Assembly: GCA_039566865.1 (NCBI GenBank)
Contig: CM076945.1
Coordinates: 3,647,501 to 3,711,500 of the forward strand
Direction of reading: 5' to 3'
Length of the DNA stretch: 64,000 nt
DNA from: Aurelia coerulea
Taxonomy: Eukaryota > Cnidaria > Scyphozoa > Semaeostomeae > Ulmaridae
The notes under the pieces are model-generated. The model was not told the origin of the DNA. It was given only the letters and a program-made list of their open reading frames with translations, and made no database searches. Shown in pieces: positions 39,531 to 54,500 of this stretch. The translations under genes were made by a program, and so were the position numbers. Numbering within the stretch: position 1 is the stretch's first letter; every line of letters begins with the position of its first letter.

Positions 39531-42500
39531 ATAGCTTCTTATCACTTGAACCTCATCAACCTGCTGAGGTTTCAAATGTTTTAAAATATATACCATGTTT
39601 GACTGAATTGAATCAAACCAAGGTTCATATTCGATCAATTTATTGTCAATTCATAAGATTTCAGCCATAGACTGTATTCTGACTTTATTTGATCTAATTT
39701 TGAAGAATTACATCAAGCAAAGTTTCATATTCGACTCATTGACCATCAATTCAAAAGATTTTAATCATAGACTGTGTTTTGACTTCATATCTTCTTGAGA
39801 AATTTACTATCATTTGAACCTCATTAACCTGATGAGGTTTCAAATGTTTCAAAGTATACACCTAATTTTGAAGAATTACATCAAGCAAAGTTTCATATTC
39901 GACTCATTGACCATCAATTCAAAAGATTTCAATCAAAGACTGTGTTTTGACTTCATATCTTCTTGAGAAATTTACTATCATTTGAACCTCATTAACCTGA
40001 TGAGGTTTCAAATGTTTCAAAATATACACCTAACTTTGAAGAATTACATCAAGCAAAGTTTCATATTCAACTCATTGACCATCAATTCAAAATATTTCAA
40101 TCACATGCTGTGTTTTGACTTCATATCTTCTTGAGAAATTTACTATCATTTGAACCTCATTAACCTGATGAGGTTTCAAATGTTTCAAAGTATACACCTA
40201 ATTTTGAAGAATTACATCAAGCAAAGTTTCATATTCGACTCATTGACCATCAATTCAAAAGATTTCAATCATAGACTGTGTTTTGACTTCATATCTTCTT
40301 GAGAAATTTACTATCATTTGAACCTCATTAACCTGATGAGGTTTCAAATGTTTCAAAATATATACCTAATTTTGAAGAATTACATCAAGCAAAGTTTCAT
40401 ATTCGACTCATTGACCATCAATTCAAAATATTTCAATCACATGCTGTGTTTTGACTTCATATCTTCTTGAAACATTTACTATCATTTGAACATCATTAAC
40501 CTGATGAGGTTTCAAATGTTTCAACATATATACCTAGTTTTGAAGAATTGCAGCAAGCAAAGTTTCATATTCGACTCATTGACCATCAATTCAAAAGATT
40601 TCAATCATAGACTGTGTTTTGACTTCATATCTTCTTGAGAAACTTACTATCACTTGAACCTCATTAACCTAATGAGGTTTCAAATGTTTCAAAATATCTA
40701 CCTAATTTTGAAGAAGTGCATCAAGCAACGTTTCATATTCCACTCATTCACCATCAATTCAAAAGAATTCAATCATAGACTGTGTTTTGACTTCATATCT
40801 TCTTGAGAAATTTATTATCATTTGAACCTCATTAAGCTGATGAGGTTTCAAATGTTTCAAAATATATACCTAATTTTGAAGAACTACATCAAGCAAAGTT
40901 TCAAAGTCGACTCACTGACCATCAATTCAAAAGATTTCAATCATAGACTGTGCTTTGACTTCATATCTTCTTGAGAAATTTACTATCATTTGAACCTCAT
41001 TAACCTGATGAGGTTTCAAATGTTTCAAAATATACACCTAATTTTGAAGAATTGCATCAAGCAAAGTTTCATATTCGACTCATTTACCATCAATTCAAAA
41101 TATTTCAATCATAGTCTTTGTTTTGACTTCATATCTTCTTGAGAACCGTAATATCATTTGAACCTCATTAACCTGATGAGGTTTCAAATGTTTCAAAATA
41201 TATACCTAATTTTGAAGAATTACATCAAGCAAAGTTTCATATTCCACTCATTGACCATCAATTCAAAAGATTTCAATGATAGTCTGTGTTTTGACTTCAT
41301 ATCTTCTTGAGAAACTTACTATCATTTGAACCTCATTAACCTGATGAGGTTTCAAATGTTTCAAAATATATAAATAATTTTGAAGAATTACATCAAGCAA
41401 AGTTTCATATTCCACTCATTGACCATCAATTCAAAAGACTTCAATCATAGACTGTGTTTTGACTTCATATCTTCTTGAGAAACTTACTATCATTTGAACC
41501 TCATTAACCTGATGAGGTTTCAAATGTTTCAAAATATCTACCTAATTTTGAAGAAGTGCATCAAGCAAAGTTTCATATTCGACTCATTTACCATCAATTC
41601 AAAAGATTTCAATCATAGACTGTGTTTTGACTTCATATCTTCTTGTGAAATTTACTATCATTTGAATCTCATTAACATGATGAGGTTTCAAATGTTTCAA
41701 AATATATACCTAATTTTGAAGAATTGCATCAAGCAAAGTTTCATATTCGACTCATTGACCATCAATTCAAAATAATTCAATCCTAGATCTGTGTTTTGAC
41801 TTCATATCTTCTTGAGAAACTTACTATCATTTGAACCTCATTAACCTGATGAGGTTTCAAATGTTTCAAAATATATACCTTATTTTGAAGAACTACATCA
41901 AGCAAAGTTTCATATTCGACTCATTGACCATCAATTCAAAAGACTTCAATCATAGACTGTGTTTTGACTTCATATCTTCTTGAGAAACTTACTATCATTT
42001 GAACCTCATTAACCTGATGAGGTTTCAAATGTTTCAAAATATATACCTAATTTTGAAGAACTACATCAAGCAAAGTTTCATATTCGACTCATTGACCATC
42101 AATTCAAAAGATTTCAATCATAGACTGTGTTTTGACTTCATATCTTCTTGAGAAACTTACTATCATTTGAACCTCATTAACCTGATGAGGTTTCAAATGT
42201 TTCAAAATATCTACCTAATTTTGAAGAAGTGCATCAAGCAAAGTTTCATATTCGACTCATTCACCATCAATTCAAAAGATTTCAATCATAGACTGTGTTT
42301 TGACTTCATATCTTCTTGAGAAATTTACTATCATTTGAATCTCATTAACATGATGAGGTTTCAAATGTTTCAAAATATATACCTAATTTTGAAGAATTGC
42401 ATCAAGCAAAGTTTCATATTCCACTCATTGACCATCAATTCAAAATAATTCAATCCTAGATTGTGTTTTGACTTCATATCTTCTTGAGAAATTTACTATC

Positions 42501-45500
42501 ATTTGAACCTCATTAACCTAATGAAGTTTCAAATGTTTCAAAATATCTACCTAATTTTGAAGAAGTGCATCAAGCAAAGTTTTATTTTCGACTCATTGAC
42601 CATCAATTCAAAAGATTTCAATGATAGACTGTGTTTTGACTTCATATCTTCTTGAGAAACTTACTATCATTTGAACCTCATTAACCTGATGAAGTTTCAA
42701 ATGTTTCAAAATATCTACCTAATTTTGAAGAAGTGCATCAAACAAAGTTTTATTTTCGACTCATTGACCATCAATTCAAAAGATTTCAATGATAGACTGT
42801 GTTTTGACTTCATATCTTCTTGAGAAACTTACTATCATTTGAACCTCATTAACCTGATGAGGTTTCAAATGTTTCAAAATATACACCTAATTTTGAAGAA
42901 TTGCATCAAGCAAAGTTTCATATTCGACTCATTGACCATCAATTCAAAAGAATTCAATCATAGACTGTGTTTTGACTTCATATCTTCTTGAGAAATTTAC
43001 TATCATTTGAACCTCATTAATCTGATGAGGTTTCATATGTTTCAAAATATACACCTAATTTTGAAGAATTGCATCAAGCAAAGTTTCATATTCGACTCAT
43101 TGACCATCAATTCAAAAGATTTCAATCATAGACTGTGTTTTGACTTCATATCTTCTTGAGAAACTTACTATCATTTGAACCTGATTAACCTGATGAGGTT
43201 TCAAATGTTTCAACATATACACCTAGTTTTGAAGAATTGCATCAAGCAAAGTTTCACATTCGACTCATTGACCATCAATTCAAAAGATTTCAATCATAGA
43301 CTGTGTTTTGACTTCATATCTTCTTGAGAAACTTACTATCATTTGAACCTCATTAACCTGATGAGGTTTCAAATGTTTCAAAATATATACCTAATTTTGA
43401 AGAACTACATCAAGCAAAGTTTCAAAGTCGACTCATTGACCATCAATTCAAAAGATTTCAATCATAGACTGTGTTTTGACTTCATATCTTCTTGAGAAAT
43501 TTACTATCATTTGAACCTCATTAACCTGATGAGGTTTCAAATGTTTCAAAATATACACCTAATTTTGAAGAATTGCATCAAGCAAAGTTTCATATTCGAC
43601 TCATTGACCATCAATTCAAAAGATTTCAATCATAGACTGTGTTTTGACTTCATATCTTCTTGAGAAACTTAATATCATTTGAACCTCATTAACCTGATGA
43701 GGTTTCATATGTTTCAAAATATATACCTAATTTTGAAGAACTACATCAAGCAAAGTTTCATATTCGACTCATTGACCATCAATTCAAAAGACTTCAATCA
43801 TAGACTGTGTTTTGACTTCATATCTTCTTGAGAAACTTACTATCATTTGAACCTCATTAACCTGATGAGGTTTCAAATGTTTCAAAATATATACCTAATT
43901 TTGAAGAACTACATCAAGCAAAGTTTCATATTCGACTCATTGACCATCAATTCAAAAGACTTCAATCATAGACTGTGTTTTGACTTCATATCTTCTTGAG
44001 AAACTTACTATCATTTGAACCTCATTAACCTGATGAGGTTTCAAATGTTTCAAAATATCTACCTAATTTTGAAGAAGTGCATCAAGCAAAGTTTCATATT
44101 CGACTCATTGACCATCAATTCAAAAGATTTCAATCATAGACTGTGTTTTGACTTCATATCTTCTTGTGAAATTTACTATCATTTGAATCTCATTAACCTG
44201 ATGAGGTTTCAAATGTTTCAAGATATATACCTAATTTTGAAGAATTGCATCAAGCAAAGTTTCATATTCGACTCATTGACCATCAATTCAAAATAATTCA
44301 ATCCTAGACTGTGTTTTGACTTCATATCTTCTTGAGAAATTTACTATCATTTGAACCTCATTAACCTAATGAAGTTTCAAATGTTTCAAAATATCTACCT
44401 AATTTTGAAGAAGTGCATCAAACAAAGTTTTATTTTCGACTCATTGACCATCAATTCAAAAGATTTCAATCATAGACTGTGTTTTGACTTCATATCTTCT
44501 TGAGAAACTTACTATCATTTGAACCTCATTAACCTAATGAGGTTTCAAATGTTTCAAAATATCTACCTAATTTTGAAGAAGTGCATCAAGCAACGTTTCA
44601 TATTCCACTCATTGACCATCAATTCAAAAGAATTCAATCATAGACTGTGTTTGACTTCATATCTTCTTGAGAAACTTACTATCATTTGAACCTCATTAAC
44701 CTGATGAGGTTTCAAATGTTTCAAAATATACACCTAGTTTTGAAGAATTGCATCAAGGAAAGTTTCATATTCGACTCATTGACCATCAATTCAAAATAAT
44801 TCAATCCTAGACTGTGTTTTGACTTCATATCTTCTTGAGAAATTTACTATCATTTGAACCTCATTAACCTAATGAAGTTTCAAATGTTTCAAAATATCTA
44901 CCTAATTTTTAAGAAGTGCATCAAACAAAGTTTTATTTTCGACTCATTGACCATCAATTCAAAAGATTTCAATCATAGACTGTGTTTTGACTTCATATCT
45001 TCTTGAGAAACTTACTATCATTTGAACCTCATTAACCTAATGAGGTTTCAAATGTTTCAAAATATCTACCTAATTTTGAAGAAGTGCATCAAGCAAAGTT
45101 TCATATTCCACTCATTGACCATCAATTCAAAAGAATTCAATCATAGACTGTGTTTTGACTTCATATCTTCTTGTGAAATTTACTATCATTTGAATCTCAT
45201 TAACCTGATGAGGTTTCAAATGTTTCAAGATATATACCTAATTTTGAAGAATTGCATCAAGCAAAGTTTCATATTCGACTCATTGACCATCAATTCAAAA
45301 TAATTCAATCCTAGACTGTGTTTTGACTTCATATCTTCTTGAGAAATTTACTATCATTTGAACCTCATTAACCTGATGAAGTTTCAAATGTTTCAAAATA
45401 TCTACCTAATTTTGAAGAAGTGCATCAAGCAAAGTTTTATTTTCGACTCATTGACCATCAATTCAAAAGATTTCAATGATAGACTGTGTTTTGACTTCAT

Positions 45501-48500
45501 ATCTTCTTGAGAAATTTACTATCATTTGAACCTCATTAACCTGATGAGGTTTCAAATGTTTCAAAATATACACCTAATTTTGAAGAATTGCATCAAGCAA
45601 AGTTTCATATTCGACTCATTGACCATCAATTCAAAAGATTTCAATCATAGACTGTGTTTTGACTTCATATCTTCTTGAGAAATTTACTATCATTTGAACC
45701 TCATTAACCTGATGAGGTTTCAAATGTTTCAAAATATACACCTAGTTTTGAAGAATTGCAGCAAGCAAAGTTTCATATTCGACTCATTGACCATCAATTC
45801 AAAAGATTTCAATCATAGACTGTGTTTTGACTTCATATCTTCTTGAGAAACTTACTATCATTTGAACCTCATTAACCTAATGAAGTTTCAAATGTTTCAA
45901 AATATCTACCTAATTTTGAAGAAGTGCATCAAGCAAAGTTTTATTTTCGACTCATTGACCATCAATTCAAAAGATTTCAATGATAGACTGTGTTTTGACT
46001 TCATATCTTCTTGAGAAACTTACTATCATTTGAACCTCATTAACCTGATGAGGTTTCAAATGTTTCAAAATATCTACCTAATTTTGAAGAAGTGCATCAA
46101 GCAACGTTTCATATTCGACTCATTGACCATCAATTCAAAAGATTTCAATCATAGACTGTGTTTTGACTTCATATATTCTTGTGAAATTTACTATCATTTG
46201 AATCTCATTAACCTGATGAGGTTTCAAATGTTTCAAGATATATACCTAACTTTGAAGAATTGCATCAAGCAAAGTTTCATATTCGACTCATTGACCATCA
46301 ATTCAAAATAATTCAATCCTAGACTGTGTTTTGACTTCATATCTTCTTGAGAAATTTACTATCATTTGAACCTCATTAACCAAATGAAGTTTCAAATGTT
46401 TCAAAATATCTACCTAATTTTGAAGAAGTGCATCAAGCAAAGTTTCATATTCGACTCATTGACCATCAATTCAAAAGATTTCAATCATAGACTGTGTTTT
46501 GACTTCATATCTTCTTGAGAAACTTACTATCATTTGAACCTCATTAACCTGATGAGGTTTCAAATGTTTCAAAATATCTACCTAATTTTGAAGAAGTGCA
46601 TCAAGCAAAGTTTCATATTCGACTCATTGACCATCAATTCAAAAGATTTCAATCATAGACTGTGTTTTGACTTCATATTTTCTTGAGAAATTTACTATCA
46701 TTTGAACCTCATTAACCTGATGAGGTTTCAAATGTTTCAAGATATATACCTAATTTTGAAGAATTGCATCAAGCAAAGTTTCATATTCGACTCATTGACC
46801 ATCAATTCAAAATAATTCAATCCTAGACTGTGTTTTGACTTCATATCTTCTTGAGAAATTTACTATCATTTGAACCTCATTAACCTAATGAAGTTTCAAA
46901 TGTTTCAAAATATCTACCTAATTTTGAAGAAGTGCATCAAGCAAAGTTTTATTTTCGACTCATTGACCATCAATTCAAAAGATTTCAATGATAGACTGTG
47001 TTTTGACTTCATATCTTCTTGAGAAACTTACTATCATTTGAACCTCATTAACCTAATGAGGTTTCAAATGTTTCAAAATATCTACCTAATTTTGAAGAAG
47101 TGCATCAAGCAACGTTTCATATTCCACTCATTGACCATCAATTCAAAAGAATTCAATCATAGACTGTGTTTTGACTTCATATCTTCTTGAGAAACTTACT
47201 ATCATTTGAACCTCATTAACCTGATGAGGTTTCAAATGTTTCAAAATATCTACCTAATTTTGAAGAAGTGCATCAAGCAAAGTTTCATATTCGACTCATT
47301 GACCATCAATTCAAAAGATTTCAATCATAGACTGTGTTTTGACTTCATATCTTCTTGAGAAATTTACTATCATTTGAATCTCATTAACCTGATGAGGTTT
47401 CAAATGTTTCAAGATATATACCTAATTTTGAAGAATTGCAGCAAGCAAAGTTTCATATTCGACTCATTGACCATCAATTCAAAATAATTCAATCCTAGAC
47501 TGTGTTTTGACTTCATATCTTCTTGAGAAATTTACTATCATTTGAACCTCATTAACCTAATGAAGTTTCAAATGTTTCAAAATATCTACCTAATTTTGAA
47601 GAAGTGCATCAAGCAAAGTTTTATTTTCGACTCATTGACCATCAATTCAAAAGATTTCAATGATAGACTGTGTTTTGACTTCATATCTTCTTGAGAAACT
47701 TACTATCATTTGAACCTCATTAACCTGATGAGGTTTCAAATGTTTCAAAATATATACTTAATTTTGAAGAATTGCATCAAGCAAAGTTTCATATTCGACT
47801 CATTGACCATCAATTCAAAAGAATTCAATCAAAGACTGTGTTTTGACTTCATATCTTCTTGAGAAATTTACTATCATTTGAACCTCATTAACCTGATGAG
47901 GTTTCAAATGTTTCAAAATATACACCTAGTTTTGAAGAATTGCAGCAAGCAAAGTTTCATATTCGACTCATTGACCATCAATTCAAAAGATTTCAATCAT
48001 AGACTGTGTTTTGACTTCATATCTTCTTGAGAAACTTACTATCATTTGAACCTCATTAACCTAATGAGGTTTCAAATGTTTCAAAATATCTACCTAATTT
48101 TGAAGAAGTGCATCAAGCAAAGTTTCATATTCCACTCATTGACCATCAATTCAAAAGAATTCAATCATAGACTGTGTTTTGACTTCATATCTTCTTGAGA
48201 AATTTACTATCATTTGAACCTCATTAACCTGATGAGGTTTCAAATGTTTCAAAATATACACCTAATTTTGAAGAATTGCATCAAGCAAAGTTTCATATTC
48301 GACTCATTGACCATCAATTCAAAAGATTTCAATCATAGACTGTGTTTTGACTTCATATCTTCTTGAGAAACTTACTATCAGTTGAACCTCATTAACCTGA
48401 TGAGGTTTCAAATGTTTCAAAATATATACCTAATTTTGAAGAACTACATCAAGCAAAGTTTCAAAGTCGACTCATTGACCATCAATTCAAAAGATTTCAA

Positions 48501-51500
48501 TCATAGACTGTGTTTTGACTTCATATCTTCTTGAGAAATTTACTATCATTTGAACCTCATTAACCTGATGAGGTTTCAAATGTTTCAAAATATACACCTA
48601 ATTTTGAAGAATTGCATCAAGCAAAGTTTTATATTCGACTCATTGACCATCAATTCAAAAGAATTCAATCATAGAATGTGTTTTGACTTCATATCTTCTA
48701 TTGAAACTTACTATCATTTGAACCTCATTAACCTAATGAGGTTTCAAATGTTTCAAAATATCTACCTAATTTTGAAGAAGTGCATCAAGCAAAGTTTCAT
48801 ATTCGACTCATTGACCATCAATTCAAAAGATTTCAATCATAGACTGTGTTTTGACTTCATATCTTCTTGTGAAATTTACTATCATTTGAATCTCATTAAC
48901 CTGATGAGGTTTCAAATGTTTCAAGATATATACCTAATTTTGAAGAATTGCATCAAGCAAAGTTTCATATTCGACTCATTGACCATCAATTCAAAATAAT
49001 TCAATCCTAGACTGTGTTTTGACTTCATATCTTCTTGAGAAATTTACTATCATTTGAACCTCATTAACCTAATGAAGTTTCAAATGTTTCAAAATATCTA
49101 CCTAATTTTGAAGAAGTGCATCAAACAAAGTTTTATTTTCGACTCATTGACCATCAATTCAAAAGATTTCAATGATAGACTGTGTTTTGACTTCATATCT
49201 TCTTGAGAAACTTACTATCATTTGAACCTCATTAACCTGATGAGGTTTCAAATGTTTCAAAATATATACTTAATTTTGAAGAATTGCATCAAGCAAAGTT
49301 TCATATTCGACTCATTGACCATCAATTCAAAAGAATTCAATCAAAGACTGTGTTTTGACTTCATATCTTCTTGAGAAATTTACTATCATTTGAACCTCAT
49401 TAAGCTGATGAGGTTTCAAATGTTTCAAAATATACACCTAGTTTTGAAGAATTGCAGCAAGCAAAGTTTCATATTCGACTCATTGACCATCAATTCAAAA
49501 GATTTCAATCATAGACTGTGTTTTGACTTCATATCTTCTTGAGAAACTTACTATCATTTGAACCTCATTAACCTAATGAGGTTTCAAATGTTTCAAAATA
49601 TCTACCTAATTTTGAAGAAGTGCATCAAGCAAAGTTTCATATTCCACTCATTGACCATCAATTCAAAAGAATTCAATCATAGACTGTGTTTTGACTTCAT
49701 ATCTTCTTGAGAAATTTACTATCATTTGAACCTCATTAATCTGATGAGGTTTCAAATGTTTCAAAATATACACCTAATTTTGAAGAATTGCATCAAGCAA
49801 AGTTTCATATTCGACTCATTGACCATCAATTCAAAAGATTTCAATCATAGACTGTGTTTTGACTTCATATCTTCTTGAGAAACTTACTATCAGTTGAACC
49901 TCATTAACCTGATGAGGTTTCAAATGTTTCAAAATATATACCTAATTTTGAAGAACTACATCAAGCAAAGTTTCATATTCGACTCATTGACCATCAATTC
50001 AAAAGATTTCAATCATAGACTGTGTTTTGACTTCATATCTTCTTGAGAAATTTACTATCATTTGAACCTCATTAACCTGATGAGGTTTCAAATGTTTCAA
50101 AATATACACCTAATTTTGAAGAATTACATCAAGCAAAGTTTTATATTCGACTCATTGACCATCAATTCAAAAGATTTCAATCATAGACTGTGTTTTGACT
50201 TCATATCTTCTTGAGAAACTTAATATCATTTGAACCTCATTAACCTGATGAGGTTTCAAATGTTTCAAAATATATACCTAATTTTGAAGAACTACATCAA
50301 GCAAAGTTTCATATTCGACTCATTGACCATCAATTCAAAAGACTTCAATCATAGACTGTGTTTTGACTTCATATCTTCTTGTGAAATTTACTATCATTTG
50401 AATCTCATTAACCTGATGAGGTTTCAAATGTTTCAAGATATATACCTAATTTTGAAGAATTGCATCAAGCAAAGTTTCATATTCGACTCATTGACCATCA
50501 TTTCAAAATAATTCTATCCTAGACTGTGTTTTGACTTCATATCTTCTTGAGAAATTTACTATCATTTGAACCTCATTAACCTAATGAAGTTTCAAATGTT
50601 TCAAAATATCTACCTAATTTTGAAGAAGTGCATCAAACAAAGTTTTATTTTCGACTCATTGACCATCAATTCAAAAGATTTCAATGATAGACTGTGTTTT
50701 GACTTCATATCTTCTTGAGAAACTTACTATCATTTGAACCTCATTAACCTGATGAGGTTTCAAATGTTTCAAAATATATACTTAATTTTGAAGAATTGCA
50801 TCAAGCAAAGTTTCATATTCGACTCATTGACCATCAATTCAAAAGAATTCAATCAAAGACTGTGTTTTGACTTCATATCTTCTTGAGAAATTTACTATCA
50901 TTTGAACCTCATTAAGCTGATGAGGTTTCAAATGTTTCAAAATATACACCTAGTTTTGAAGAATTGCAGCAAGCAAAGTTTCATATTCGACTCATTGACC
51001 ATCAATTCAAAAGACTTCAATCATAGACTGTGTTTTGACTTCATATCTTCTTGTGAAATTTACTATCATTTGAATCTCATTAACCTGATGAGGTTTCAAA
51101 TGTTTCAAGATATATACCTAATTTTGAAGAATTGCATCAAGCAAAGTTTCATATTCGACTCATTGACCATCAATTCAAAATAATTCAATCCTAGACTGTG
51201 TTTTGACTTCATATCTTCTTGAGAAATTTACTATCATTTGAACCTCATTAACCTAATGAAGTTTCAAATGTTTCAAAATATCTACCTAATTTTGAAGAAG
51301 TGCATCAAACAAAGTTTTATTTTCGACTCATTGACCATCAATTCAAAAGATTTCAATGATAGACTGTGTTTTGACTTCATATCTTCTTGAGAAACTTACT
51401 ATCATTTGAACCTCATTAACCTGATGAGGTTTCAAATGTTTCAAAATATATACTTAATTTTGAAGAATTGCATCAAGCAAAGTTTCATATTCGACTCATT

Positions 51501-54500
51501 GACCATCAATTCAAAAGAATTCAATCAAAGACTGTGTTTTGACTTCATATCTTCTTGAGAAATTTACTATCATTTGAACCTCATTAAGCTGATGAGGTTT
51601 CAAATGTTTCAAAATATACACCTAGTTTTGAAGAATTGCAGCAAGCAAAGTTTCATATTCGACTCATTGACCATCAATTCAAAAGATTTCAATCATAGAC
51701 TGTGTTTTGACTTCATATCTTCTTGAGAAACTTACTATCATTTGAACCTCATTAACCTAATGAGGTTTCAAATGTTTCAAAATATCTACCTAATTTTGAA
51801 GAAGTGCATCAAGCAAAGTTTCATATTCCACTCATTGACCATCAATTCAAAAGATTTCAATCATAGACTGTGTTTTGACTTCATATCTTCTTGAGAAATT
51901 TACTATCATTTGAACCTCATTAAGCTGATGAGGTTTCAAATGTTTCAAAATATACACCTAATTTTGAAGAATTGCATCAAGCAAAGTTTCATATTCGACT
52001 CATTGACCATCAATTCAAAAGATTTCAATCATAGACTGTGTTTTGACTTCATATCTTCTTGAGAAACTTACTATCAGTTGAACCTCATTAACCTGATGAG
52101 GTTTCAAATGTTTCAAAATATATACCTAATTTTGAAGAACTACATCAAGCAAAGTTTCATATTCGACTCATTGACCATCAATTCAAAAGATTTCAATCAT
52201 AGACTGTGTTTTGACTTCATATCTTCTTGAGAAATTTACTATCATTTGAACCTCATTAACCTGATGAGGTTTCAAATGTTTCAAAATATACACCTAATTT
52301 TGAAGAATTACATCAAGCAAAGTTTTATATTCGACTCATTGACCATCAATTCAAAAGATTTCAATCATAGACTGTGTTTTGACTTCATATCTTCTTGAGA
52401 AACTTAATATCATTTGAACCTCATTAACCTGATGAGGTTTCAAATGTTTCAAAATATATACCTAATTTTGAAGAACTACATCAAGCAAAGTTTCATATTC
52501 GACTCATTGACCATCAATTCAAAAGACTTCAATCATAGACTGTGTTTTGACTTCATATCTTCTTGAGAAACTTACTATCATTTGAACCTCATTAACCTGA
52601 TGAGGTTTCAAATGTTTCAAAATATATACCTAATTTTGAAGAACTACATCAAGCAAAGTTTCATATTCGACTCATTGACCATCAATTCAAAAGATTTCAA
52701 TCATAGACTGTGTTTTGACTTCATATCTTCTTGAGAAACTTACTATCATTTGAACCTCATTAACCTAATGAGGTTTCAAATGTTTCAAAATATCTACCTA
52801 ATTTTGAAGAAGTGCATCAAGCAACGTTTCATATTCCACTCATTGACCATCAATTCAAAAGAATTCAATCATAGACTGTGTTTTGACTTCATATCTTCTT
52901 GAGAAATTTACTATCATTTGAACCTCATTAACCTGATGAGGTTTCAAATGTTTCAAAATATACACCTAATTTTGAAGAATTGCATCAAGCAAAGTTTCAT
53001 ATTCGACTCATTGACCATCAATTCAAAAGATTTCAATCATAGACTGTGTTTTGACTTCATATCTTCTTGAGAAACTTACTATCATTTGAACCTCATTAAC
53101 CTGATGAGGTTTCAAATGTTTCAAAATATATACCTAATTTTGAAGAACTACATCAAGCAAAGTTTCAATGTCGACTCATTGACCATCAATTCAAAAGATT
53201 TCAATCATAGACTGTGTTTTGACTTCATATCTTCTTGAGAAATTTACTATCATTTGAACCTCATTAACCTGATGAGGTTTCAAATGTTTCAAAATATACA
53301 CCTAATTTTGAAGAATTGCATCAAGCAAAGTTTCATATTCGACTCATTGACCATCAATTCAAAAGATTTCAATCATAGACTGTGTTTTGACTTCATATCT
53401 TCTTGAGAAAATTAATATCATTTGAACCTCATTAACCTGATGAGGTTTCAAATGTTTCAAAATATATACCTAATTTTGAAGATCTACATCAAGCAAAGTT
53501 TCATATTCGACTCATTGACCATCAATTCAAAAGACTTCAATCATAGACTGTGTTTTGACTTCATATCTTCTTGAGAAACTTACTATCATTTGAACCTCAT
53601 TAACCTGATGAGGTTTCAAATGTTTCAAAATATATACCTAATTTTGAAGAACTACATCAAGCAAAGTTTCATATTCGACTCATTGACCATCAATTCAAAA
53701 GACTTCAATCATAGACTGTGTTTTGACTTCATATCTTCTTGAGAAACTTACTATCATTTGAACCTCATTAACCTGATGAGGTTTCAAATGTTTCAAAATA
53801 TCTACCTAATTTTGAAGAAGTGCATCATATCTTCTTGTGAAATTTACTATCATTTGAATCTCATTAACCTGATGAGGTTTCAAATGTTTCAAGATATATA
53901 CCTAATTTTGAAGAATTGCATCAAGCAAAGTTTCATATTCGACTCATTGACCATCAATTCAAAATAATTCAATCCTAGACTGTGTTTTGACTTCATATCT
54001 TCTTGAGAAATTTACTATCATTTGAACCTCATTAACCTAATGAGGTTTCAAATGTTTCAAAATATCTACCTAATTTTGAAGAAGTGCATCAAGCAAAGTT
54101 TTATTTTCGACTCATTGACCATCAATTCAAAAGATTTCAATGATAGACTGTGTTTTGACTTCATATCTTCTTGAGAAACTTACTATCATTTGAACCTCAT
54201 TAACCTGATGAGGTTTCAAATGTTTCAAAATATATACCTAATTTTGAAGAATTGCATCAAGCAAAGTTTCATATTCGACTCATTGACCATCAATTCAAAA
54301 GAATTCAATCATAGACTGTGTTTTGACTTCATATCTTCTTGAGAAATTTACTATCATTTGAACCTCATTAACCTGATGAGGTTTCAAATGTTTCAAAATA
54401 TACACCTAGTTTTGAAGAATTGCATCAAGCAAAGTTTCATATTCGACTCATTGACCATCAATTCAAAAGATTTCAATCATAGACTGTGTTTTGACTTCAT

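Noticed and set aside
38964..39670. Two 80-codon frames with KKSV.ILG.EIFNFSID repeats
   Set aside because: They are translations of the second satellite family; the protein repeat equals the DNA repeat and is broken in adjacent copies.
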